Assembly (NCBI GenBank): GCA_022925895.1
Contig: JAKSYS010000337.1
Location: 1 to 64,000, forward strand
Direction of reading: 5' to 3'
Source of the DNA: Fragilaria crotonensis
Taxonomy: Eukaryota; Bacillariophyta; Fragilariophyceae; Fragilariales; Fragilariaceae
DNA: 64,000 bases
Shown here in pieces: positions 43,363 through 53,800 of the stretch; within the stretch, counting starts at the first letter, position 1; each line of letters starts with the position of its first letter. Made by a program: the position numbers and the translations under genes. The notes under the pieces are model-generated. The model was not told where the DNA came from, did not search any database, and was given only the letters and a program-made list of their open reading frames with translations.

Positions 43363-45570
43363 TCAATCCTCGTTCTGCTCCTCGTCAGGCTCCTCATCCT
43401 CATCCTGCTCATCCTCACCCTGCTCAACCTCATCCTCCTCATCCTCATCCTCATCCGGCTCCTTGTTCGGCTTGTTGGTTGGCTTCTTGGTTGGCTCCTT
43501 GTTCGGCTTCTTGGTTGGCTCCTTGTTCGGCGGCTTGGTCGGCTCCTTGGTTGGCTTCTCGGTCGGCACCTTGTTCGGCTTCTTGGTTGGCTCCTTGTTT
43601 GGAGGCTTGGTTGTCGGTGCCTTGGTTGTCGGTACCTTGGTTGTCGGCGCCTTGGTTGTTGGTGAGTTCGTTGGTGGGTTCGTTGGTGGGTTCGTAGGCG
43701 GATTCGTTGGTGGGTTCGTAGGCGGATTCGTTGGTGGTTCCGTTGGCGGTTCATAATTGGTACCAACCGCAAGCGCACGCCCTAGGTACCTTTTCTGGCT
43801 TACGCCGCCGACCTTTTCGATCAAACGATCAAGACAACCGTAAAATTTTCCAGGGGTGTGGATGATCATCGGGGAAACCTTCGTTACACTGTGAATCAAG
43901 ACGTTTTGGACGTCCTCAAAGAAAACGCAACCTTCTTCGATACCTTTTGGCCATTCGGCTACTCCAAACATTTCATTATCGTAATCCAAAAGTAATGCAT
44001 CGGGGTCATGGTAAAGAAGCCCTGACAGAATCGCCTGGTCGTCTTCCGTCTGGCGAATATCCATTCGATCCAGAAGTCGTAGAATGGATTTTGCTGGCCC
44101 GGCAAATACCCCAGCATTCAAGAAAGCGTTGTCGCGGTACCATCCCGTTCGTCGGTAAGCGAGCTCAGACATGAATGTCTTCCACGCGTTAATATTGAAT
44201 CCACCCTCGTACTCACAACCGACTTCGCCAGAGCTGCAGGCTCTCGCATTTCGTTTGCCAGTGATGGGGTCGAAGTAGTCGAGGGGAGAAGCTTGGCTCA
44301 TGGCTGAAACACAGCACTGCGCCTCGGCCGACATGACAATTGCATCAGGGAGCGTCTTCGTCATTCTCAGATAGGTCGAGATGAAATTGGATACGATATC
44401 CGCAGCCAACTCTCTGTCGGGAACATTAAGCAGAACATCTCTTCCATCGGAGACAACGACGAGCGCGTCATCGCTCATGGACATCAGCATGTCACGTAAG
44501 TACGTGTACTTATCAGCCCATCCCGTGAACGTATTGCCAGAGCCAAATGCTGTTGTCTCGATTCCCGCCTTTTCACTTGTCTTGAGGAAGAATCCAATCG
44601 ATGAGTTTTCCTCGTGCTCCGCAGCGCTGTCTGTCTCAAAAATGAGGATGTGAACCTTTTTCAAATCGTAATTGTTTGACCGGAGCAACTTGGGCATCTT
44701 GATGGGGAACGGGACCTTCTTGTTTTCCAAGGCGAACTCTTTGATGCTGTAGTCCACTTTATAGAACAGTTCCAAAGTTGACTCGATGCTTGGGGTAAAA
44801 AGTTTCGACATGAGATCCAATGAACCGAATATCTCGCTGGCAGTGGCATCGCTATTCTCCTCGTTCGTCGCGAATATGGTCTCGTTACCATGCTCGCCCC
44901 AACCTGACAATCCGAACGACTCCCAAGCTCCGACGTGTTTGAGCAGTGATCTTGCGTCGGCTTCGGCGGTCTCGAGGTGCCCGACAAAGGTCAGCGTTGG
45001 GACGAACTTTGCGTCGATCCAGCTGCTGATTGGAATCCAATGCTTGTCGTCGCAGGTCTGAATGAGGGTTGCGAAGTCAGTCATCGTCTTGTAGGTGTCG
45101 AGGCAGTTGTCGCCTTCAGGACAGCACGATTGTGCGATTGAGGCATCGCCACTCATTATTTCGTCGAGAAAGGTGGAAAGAAAGCGATCCTTCGGGTCAC
45201 GAAGGAAGATGGCTCTTGTGTACTCTGGACAGTTCATCATCTCGGTGGCCTGCTCGACTGAGTAGTCAGAGAGCCGGACAAGTCCATCAAAAGAGTCGGC
45301 ATCGTAGGACTTCCAGTTTTCCAATCCCATCATGCGTCGAAAGAGCATCAACCAGAGGGTATCGGCTACCTTGGGAACTGGAAAAAAGATAAGCTTGTGA
45401 CTCTCGATAACGATCGGGGAAGAGTTGATCTCATTGTTGAAGATGCGATCATCTTCTTCAACATTGATGTAGGTAGATGGACCATTGGGGTCAGCATGAG
45501 CGGATTGAAAGGAGCAGCAGCACAGGAGGAATGCAATAGTCGCTGCGGTCGAAGTCACACATGCGATCAT
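43363..45570 (-). CDS. Secreted sulfotransferase-PLOD-type glycosyltransferase fusion
   Basis: An intact 735-residue frame with a signal peptide (AATIAFLLCCCSFQSAHA). Residues ~58-280 resemble Golgi carbohydrate sulfotransferases. FFPVPKVADT (62-71) matches the 5'-phosphosulfate loop, with a Lys in the expected position, and LRDPKDRFLSTF (123-134) matches the 3'-phosphate loop. Residues ~300-580 resemble the glycosyltransferase domain of procollagen lysyl hydroxylase/galactosyltransferases: VVVSDGRDVLLN (371-382), IVMSAEAQCC (411-420), FLNAGVFAG (483-491), TEDDQAIL (508-515), DYDNEMFG (529-536) and IIHTPGK (569-575). The tail from ~607 is a linker of TNPP, TKAPT and KKPNKEPT repeats ending in a strongly acidic run. 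It would act in the secretory lumen or cell wall, possibly glycosylating and sulfating the same glycoprotein; this coupling is inference. Confidence 0.8.
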   Translation of the reverse strand: MIACVTSTAATIAFLLCCCSFQSAHADPNGPSTYINVEEDDRIFNNEINSSPIVIESHKLIFFPVPKVADTLWLMLFRRMMGLENWKSYDADSFDGLVRLSDYSVEQATEMMNCPEYTRAIFLRDPKDRFLSTFLDEIMSGDASIAQSCCPEGDNCLDTYKTMTDFATLIQTCDDKHWIPISSWIDAKFVPTLTFVGHLETAEADARSLLKHVGAWESFGLSGWGEHGNETIFATNEENSDATASEIFGSLDLMSKLFTPSIESTLELFYKVDYSIKEFALENKKVPFPIKMPKLLRSNNYDLKKVHILIFETDSAAEHEENSSIGFFLKTSEKAGIETTAFGSGNTFTGWADKYTYLRDMLMSMSDDALVVVSDGRDVLLNVPDRELAADIVSNFISTYLRMTKTLPDAIVMSAEAQCCVSAMSQASPLDYFDPITGKRNARACSSGEVGCEYEGGFNINAWKTFMSELAYRRTGWYRDNAFLNAGVFAGPAKSILRLLDRMDIRQTEDDQAILSGLLYHDPDALLLDYDNEMFGVAEWPKGIEEGCVFFEDVQNVLIHSVTKVSPMIIHTPGKFYGCLDRLIEKVGGVSQKRYLGRALAVGTNYEPPTEPPTNPPTNPPTNPPTNPPTNPPTNSPTTKAPTTKVPTTKAPTTKPPNKEPTKKPNKVPTEKPTKEPTKPPNKEPTKKPNKEPTKKPTNKPNKEPDEDEDEEDEVEQGEDEQDEDEEPDEEQNED

Positions 45571-46199
45571 TTGTGGAGCACTGTGTTTTGAGGTAGGGAA
45601 TGTGGTTTAGTCCTTTTACATCGGGGTTGCTTAACAATTGTGACACAACAAATAGCTTCTGCACTTACCTTTGTCAAGCTTTATAGTGTGGGAACGAGGT
45701 AGGCAAGGGTTGGCTATGCTTTTGAAAAGTTGAAAGGAAAACTATGGCGGTTACAGTAACGTTTCTAAATTGTGGGGGAACAAGTGGATATGGTTTGCAT
45801 ACAGGTAGTCTTTTAAAGGTGCGAATGGTTCCACGTTACTTAAACCCAGTGAAATCGTGCGAATGCAGCAAACCTGTAGTGTTTTCCTCGGAACCCTAGC
45901 TTCTCTATAAAAGGCAATATCAATGGCAGAATCGTTTTAACTTCCCTTCACCAACGTAACAGCGCTCATGGCATTGAGCAATTATGTCCATGACACAAAT
46001 CCTATCTAATCAATGCAGCACCTGCTACTAGGGATGTCTCAGCATCCAAGCACCATAATGTCTCCAACTTACAGGCTTAGCAGTACGATCTTTCGACACG
46101 AGACACTCATTCCTTATTCGGGACTTTCAACCTTATTTCTCACGCCTGAAACGTCGTCGTGACATTTACAGGAGCTGTTCAGCTTGTTGTATCTAAAGT
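45571..46199. other. Intergenic, upstream of the fusion gene
   Basis: 5' flank of the sulfotransferase-glycosyltransferase gene. I see no gene or defined regulatory site. It leads into the degenerate tandem repeats starting near 46200. Confidence 0.5.
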
Positions 46200-46880
46200 C
46201 AAAGCTGCTTCGAGTACGCGAAGGCAAAAAATGACCGTCCGAATGCTTCCTAATGCTTGTCGAGATTTTCGAATACAAAAAAGTCTTGCGGGATAGGGAC
46301 GCATCTGAGGATGTTCGCTTAACGCGTTGTGATGCTATTGCTCTCTACTATTGCGTCCTCGAGATTTCAAGTATGCTAAGGTAGGTCTTGCGGGATAGGG
46401 ACAGAATATGCTTTGCATAAGGCACGAAGCTAAAAGCGCTTCAGCATGAATTTGAATCTGTACCAGGTAGAATACCGCAAAAAAGAATGACCATCGAATG
46501 ATTTTTAATGCCTCGTCGAAATTTCCAAATGCAAGGTACTAGGTCTTGCGGCATTGGGACACGTCTGAGGACTGGGAGGATGTTCATTGAATGTGTTGTG
46601 ATGGTATTGCTTTCTAGCTACTATTGCATCGTCGAGATTTTCAAGTGTACTAAGGTCGGCATTGCGGATTGCGGGATTATGTTCAAAATAGATGTACTGT
46701 TCACAGAAGGAACGAAGCTAAAGACAAATCATGAATTCTGAATTCGTACCAGCTACAAGTGCTTGCATTGCTGAAAAGAATGACCATCCGAATGCTTTCT
46801 AATTTTAAGATTTTCAAGTAGACTCTCCGTAATGTGTAAGGTCGGTCTTGCGGGATAAGGACACCTGTGAGGATGTCGCT
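46200..46880. repeat. Degenerate 260-290 bp tandem repeat, about 3 copies
   Basis: The phrase AATGACC(G/A)TCCGAATG recurs near 46229, 46487 and 46780, and GGTCTTGCGGGATA(A/G)GGAC or variants near 46285, 46388, 46542 and 46845. The order of these phrases is kept, so the units are tandem but diverged with internal gains and losses. Confidence 0.65.
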
Positions 46881-49859
46881 GAACTCAAAATCATGTTTCT
46901 CCGAAGAAGACATCCTGAAATGCCCGACACGAGGGGCTCAAAAAAAGCCAGCACCGGTTGGGCCTACGCCATCCTACATCACAAGATCTGTCTGGCACCC
47001 AAGCAGCAGGCTGCCCGGCGTGCATGTCCCTTACACGACCTCCAAGGCGGCGGTTCGAGTGCATTCGGTTCTTCACAATATTTTCTTCCCACGTCAAGTA
47101 GATGCTGGTACAAAATGTACAGCTGCTGTGGATATCTATTTTCAGTACCTTGCGTGCCGATCATAGCTCCTGTCTCCTGCCACCTCCGACCCTCTTGGAA
47201 TGGAGTCCAGATCGTTCACATTACAACAGTGCTGAGAACCTAGTTTATTGTACACAAGTTCATCTTCATTCTCTATCGATTGCATAATAATAGGCGTGGT
47301 GCAAACCAGGTTTTAGGGCAGATACTACTTCACATCACTTGTTATTGTCTACATCTAAGGGCGCCGATCTGAGGTTGTGACGTTTATAGTAGAATTTTTC
47401 CTTGTAATCCCATTTCAAAGTTCAGGAATCTGATGAAAAGCTCAGGTATGCATGCATCGTAGCCCATTTCCATACAACTTTCAGGAACCAAAAATATCTC
47501 CCATTTGCAATTTACGTGAACAGTAGGTGAATCCCATAGAAATATTTTCTGATTTGTGTCAAACAAGTTCGTAAATCATCATATTACCAACTTGCGTAAT
47601 TACGTAGTACAGTTACCTTTGCTTTTATTGAATTACAATTTATTTGTGGTCAGATTTATGGCTCAGCCCCTCCTCAGTTTTCTGATCAGGCTGTATCGGA
47701 ATGATGCGCGTGTGTTTTCAAGCCTGCACACCAGCAATTTAATGTAAGTGTTATCAAAAATGACAGGTATACCTGGTACGAGCACATGTACTCATGCAGT
47801 TTTAAAGAAATACTCTGAACCCTATTTTACTTTACTGTGTACTTCCAGAGTAGGAGATAACATTTAGAAATTTGTAGGGTACTCCGAGTACTCCATCAAC
47901 TACTGGCATTCATTTTCAGTCGTAATTTTTCTTCCTTCACAGCAGTTTGTCATGACAACAATCAAACTGCTGTTGAAAAAGAAGTCAGGAAACAGAAAGG
48001 CATGCCCCAATTTAATGCCACTGATCAATAAAAATGAGAGACCTTTGTGAGAGCGCAGCACCCATGATGCTGTTGTCAAAATGGTAAGCCATTCATTGAG
48101 AAAAAATGCTGAGAGCTCATCGGAGTTCATGGCGTGGTTTGCTGTACAATCATTTTATTCTCTACTCACATTTTGTACTGCTAACATTTTCGCACCAATT
48201 TCTTGACAACGACCAACCAATCTGCAAATGTTGTTTGCATGAGAAATCTCTTACCAACAAATGTCTTATTACTCCACTTCTTTGTTGCAGAGGAAATGAA
48301 GAGCAGGGAGATGAAGAAGAAGCAGCCGGAGCCTTGCTTTGTGCATGTGATGGTTTCGAAGTGATGTCACATTTTGTTGTCGTGTTACACGGTGGTTTAA
48401 ATGCATACCTGGAACCTGGACCGTGTACCCCGTGTATAAGTACTAGTATTATATCAGTAAATGCGTATGTTGATGCTCGTCATGTAAATACTGTGGTACA
48501 CCATATTCATACAAAATAAAAGTAATTTAGTTTGTATGCATACTTGCAATACAATGCATACTTGTCACCGCATGCCTCTCATTTCCAAGTAAAAAATATA
48601 TGCTCAAATTGTCTCGCAAGGCATGCTTGTTTTTTGTTTTATTATTATACCAGTCTGGGGGGCGGCCATTGGCCGCGGTTGTTGCACGACGGTAGAGGAG
48701 GTAAGATCTCTATACAGAGTACGGAGTACGCAGTACGATTGCAAAATTTGTACCACGTTATAAGCATTGGAATCTGGAATTCAAAATATATTTTCCAGTA
48801 CTCTGGACATTGGACATGTAGTTTCTACTGCAAAATTTGTACCACGGAATCTGGAATTCAAAACACATTTTCCAGTATTTCTAGACAGATCGAACAAACT
48901 GGATACGGCATTAACGGAGTACTTGTACATAAAATTGTTGTCCGTTCTACACAACGATTCGTACCACGTTATACAATATACATTTCTGGACACAGTGTAA
49001 AAAAGTTTTCATGTAGATTTCTACTGAAAAATTTGTACCATGTACTTTTCTACCGCAAATGCTACGTCAGTACGTGGATTAAAAAATAAATATATACGAT
49101 TACTTTTGAAAATACAGTACGACAATATCTGAGTTATTTTATTATTATATAATTAATGATACATTTGAACGTCTATGAACCAGAACTCCACATCGAAAAA
49201 TTGGAGTGCGTACTACTATATACGTAGTCTGTATTTCTGTATTATGTATACTACCGTAGCATGAAATTGGACTCGAAAAAAAGTGTTACTCTAGAGACCG
49301 GAGTCATGACGTTTGTGCTACATACACGCGCAAAATGCTTGCTGTAATGTACTAGCCAGTAACACACAATTCTTAAATTGGTGTTGTCAGTATAATACGA
49401 ATACACTCTGTGTACATCAGTAAAAAATGGTTTTGAGAGAAACCTATATACAATAAACAGTGCATCTTGGCAATAAATTGCGTGTACTTGGAGGACTTGA
49501 AGTAAATAATTAGTACCTGGAGCACCTGGTACTCCGGAGTCAAGTCACATCATAGCTACAACGGTAAAAGAATTTTTTAATGCACATTTTCACATTTTTT
49601 ATAACAAGTGTGTTGGAATTTTGTCATCGGAGCAAATCAATAGAATGTATTGGTATTCTTATTGGACTACTAACCAAGACAATACACTGGTATGATCAGC
49701 CATTGTTAGACAAGCCAATACAATATATTGCTGTCGATATATTGCAATACATGCGTACAAAAAACAATCTCTTGTTGCCAAGCAGCCTTGTCGTATTGCA
49801 CATTCTTGCTTTGCAGCATGTGATTGGAAGACACATTCCCTTATTCTTGCAATATTAAC
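46881..49859. other. Gene-poor tract with short repeats
   Basis: Only short or overlapping open frames are present. A motif around AAATTTGTACCACG repeats in degenerate form near 48743, 48833, 48963 and 49030, accompanied by GGAATCTGGAATTCAAAA copies (48769, 48848). No gene is supported. Confidence 0.45.
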
Positions 49860-50800
49860 TCTTGCAGCCGGAGTTGAGAATTGCAAACCCACATCCAGCA
49901 TGCACCAAACTTGGTTGAAGTAATTGGTATTGCGGAGGCAACAAAGACATGATGAACTGAGGCATGTCAAGACTTGGCACATGCTTCCCAACCTTCGTGG
50001 AAATCACCTTCAGCACATTGGAAGGATTTAAATCAAGACAAGGAAAGCTGCTGAGTAGATTGCAATTGCAGAAGGCTTGATCTTGTTTCCAGAACAGCAC
50101 CATCATTTAATCATGTCCGACAAGAAGTGGTCAATCCAGATAGCTTGCAATTGCGTGCAAGGTAGTCATATTGGTTTGTGGCTTGCTGTCTTGAGGCACA
50201 TTGTTTCAATTCCATCACTATTTGTGGTTATCTCAGCTCGTGTCATGCCATTGTTCCGAAGATCTCAAGATACGTCTACTATATCCGCCAGGAATTTGCA
50301 GTCGTCTGCAGTTAACAGAGGCGCATATTTTGCTTTTGGGAAGATCATCCGGCATGTGAATAATGTGCAGCTTTGCAGCTTCTTGAAATGCAGCCTTGTG
50401 TTGACGCATTGTTGTTCTTGGAATTCTTGTGAAGAGCAGTATATCATCGGCACAGGCCTTCTTGGCGGTACACGCATTGATTACTGCTGCCTTCACTAGA
50501 GCAAACACGACAGGATCCCTCCCCCATTTGTCATACATTTCTTGCTGCTGTTTCTTAGATGCAACAGGAGGTGCGATAAGAGACAGCACCGCGCTTCGCT
50601 TCTTTGCCTGCGAACTTGTAGTAGCAAAAAGTTTGGTCGAAAATTATTGTCTTGGAATTGTGGACTGCAACGAGGATCTTGATGTGGCTGGTGGCTGCTG
50701 ATGCAATTGCTGTGTTTCTTTAATTTGAGTGTTCCAGCAGCCTTGGTTGCATTTAAATATGGTGGCTTTTGAAATACCAGCACACAGGGTTTATCTGTGT
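49860..50800 (-). pseudogene. Decayed ORF with an HTH-like segment, possible DNA-transposon remnant
   Basis: Read leftward from about 50800, a protein-like stretch covers about 170 codons. It includes STKLFATTSSQAKKRSAV, EMYDKWGRDPVVFALVKAA and KKACADDILLF followed by RIPRTTMRQHKAAFQEAAKL. The last part resembles the helix-turn-helix of psq/pogo-type DNA-binding proteins (a pattern like GIPRTTLRRH). A TAA near 50646 breaks the frame, and an alternative frame upstream reads PPYLNATKAAGTLKLKK. Fragments with coding look continue to about 49860 in other frames. No catalytic triad or terminal repeats are visible. It may equally be a decayed host gene. Confidence 0.3.
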
Positions 50801-53800
50801 GTAGATTCAGATGAATCTAGTGTCGGTTGCCAATGAACTCCGTAGAGACAATACAATCTTGGTGATTCACTGGTAAGGCACAACTGGTTTGGAAAACGCT
50901 ATTACTGCGCAACCTCTCGCAGGTGACCAGGTGAAAACACTTCAGAAAGCGACAAGGACCCTGGTGACCTTCAAACCAAATCTCAACTATCTCTCAATGG
51001 TTTTAATTCTCCTGAGTTGTAGTACACACTTGCAAACAGAAGAATAATGTTAGAAATTATTTCTCAGCAGCAACGATTTCATGCAGTCAGTACTATTCAA
51101 GTACTTCGACTACTACTGTCGTAGCTTCAGCACTGCATTAGCAGGCAAATAAAAACAAAGACAGTACTTGCACTGATTTGAAGTGTGCCACAGTACACTG
51201 CTGGAAACCTGTGCTTTTATGCACCAGCACTTTAGCACGCACCGTGTGTGATGGCACTGGCTGGTCCTCCACGTACTGCACTAGTACTACCACACACTGA
51301 ACTTGTAGCACATGCAGCAAAAACGAACGAAGTCGAAACATTTCAAAATGTTCCCCCAGTCAACTACTCACATGCACTCATGAATATGATATTCCATTTA
51401 TCAAAGCAGCAGTGATGGAGCGTGCAGAAAGAGGACTGAATGTTGGAACAACAGTTGTGTCCTTGAACAATTTGTCAAATGTGATGATGTGGCTCGACAA
51501 GGGCTGTGGATGCTGGTGGATTCTGAATCAAGTCACAAAATGTCATTTCATGCGATGCCATCCTTGACTAATTGGAATCAAGAAATTCAAGGAGATATGC
51601 TTTTCAGTTATTCCTGATACGGAGATGAAGTAGTAGAAGTGCAGTACGTAATTCAAATTGGATGTATAATGATTTCCCCCTGTACTCCAAATACATGTGA
51701 AATTGTAATCATGATACTGCTTTCTAATATGTTTGTGGAATCGCATTCAAATTTCAAATCACTGCAGCATCAAGATGAGGAAGTAGTATGTACAATATGC
51801 AGACCAGTGCATACTGCAAATAAAACCTTTTTTCCAACGGTCACACTTGCAGCCAATCAATTTTGTTGGGAGTATATAAGGAGTCCCATGTATATTTTCC
51901 CTGAAATTTGTATACGTGGCTGCTCTTATATCATACATTCAAAAAATCAAGAAGGGTGGGGAAGCTCAAATATGTTCTCACAATGTTCAGCCGATGATGA
52001 TATTCTGACAACAACATTGTCCACTTTTATTTGCCGTCTGATTTACATCACTTTAACAGCACCTACCCTGCTGGCAAAGAGCAAAAAACAAAAACACCAT
52101 CAGATGTGGTTGATGTGTTTTCCAGTAGTACGTAGCAATGAACATTGCATTTTGTGCCATGATGATGATGAATCGGTTTGTCTGATAAATAATTGCCACT
52201 GTTCTTTTTGCTCATTTGATGAATGATTGTTGTCCTTCTGCTGTACCCACTTTGCAAATCAAACAAACCAGAGAAGAAGTAGTAATTGCGAGCGATGTCT
52301 AAATTAAAGGATGTGTCCATCCTTTTGCGACATCTCAATTACAACTAGTATTCATGTTCTTGTGCTTGTTTTATCATTGTATGTTACTGATTATTTTTTT
52401 GCCATGCACATCATGCAGGTAGCAGTCATTAAATGTTCACTGCAACATAATTGTAAGGCGGGTGACAACGTGATCTCATTAATCAATTGACTGATTTCAC
52501 ATATTCGGAGTACAGCAAAGTTTAAAGAACACAAGTGGTAAGTACTGTGACAACACTGTCGGCAATTTTACCAATACATGGCACTTACCACCAACTGAAG
52601 TGATGGAGAACAACCCTTTTCTTTAAAGGAGACGATACCTCAACTGCAAACGCTGAAGGTACAAGTCGTAAGTAACTGCTGCATTTTATTGTAGGGAACA
52701 AATCAAAATGCACTCAAATTTTGAGTAGCACCATTGGATACAAGAATAAACCTGCACGCAAGGTGAATACTTTGACATGGACCGAAAATGACAAAAATGA
52801 CAAATTGTGAGTTCCCAGGAGTACAAATAATACATTTTCAGGAAATGCCATTATTTGTATGATGAACTTCACAAAATGAAATTAGTAGGAGCCTGCATTG
52901 GTGGAATTTAAGGTTTAGTGTGTAGCATACACGTAAAGCACCCCGTGTTGAGACATACTTCTGCTTTGGAAATTTAGTAAACACGAACAGGTAGAGTGGA
53001 AGTTACGAAGAGAAAAGGTTGGGAAGGAGAAACATTACCAGCAAAACTTACTAAAATGGTTAGGATAAAAACCTCTAGTTAGCAAGGGAATATTGAAGTC
53101 TGACCACTGCAATCCTGGAATATTTTGTTATGGAAATAAGATAATTGTACATCAAATGTACGGAGGTCCACCTTACGGAAATACGAGAAAAAGGCTCGTA
53201 GGTGGAGAAGATAGCTGAGTTGTTTATTTCAGGGATACGAGAAAATAATTACCTTAAGCCTGAGCTAATTTTTTTCATTACTACGCCTTGTATTCGGATC
53301 AGCACCCTTAGATGTAGTGGAGCTATCAAGTCGCATTGCGCAGGACGAGACAAAGTATTTGCTGCTCTGGAGTGAATTACCCCTTCATGCAACACCAAGC
53401 GCAATTTTCTTTGAGAAGAGCTCTACTTCTGTGCATCACTATCTAATCATCCACAAGTCAATCTGCTCACAGCACAGTCGAACTCGGCAATGGTTTCGGG
53501 TCGCTAACAACCTGTACATGATCTTGTGACCAAAGTGCAGCTCATACGTAGGATCTGAAAAGCCGAAAGCATAGGAAGTCTAAATGCAAGTCCTCAACCA
53601 GATTCAAACCGACATACACAATCATCCCACAGTCGGCCGGTACACACGCAAGTGTCACTGCTGCTGGACGTCACATCAGCCAACCCGAAAGCACAACATG
53701 GTCATTTGTAGAATGGCAACCAAATCTCTCTTGGAACTGATGTGAAGATTCCCCATCTGTCTCAAAATCAGCACGGCATCTCAATAACATTGAGATTGTA

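Noticed and set aside
43463-43756. Plus-strand Gly/Val/Phe-rich frame
   Set aside because: Antisense of the Pro/Thr/Lys repeat tail of the sulfotransferase-glycosyltransferase gene.
51639-52226. 195-codon plus-strand frame
   Set aside because: No signal peptide, domain or repeat; Cys/His content looks random, and it lies in an AT-rich gene-poor tract.
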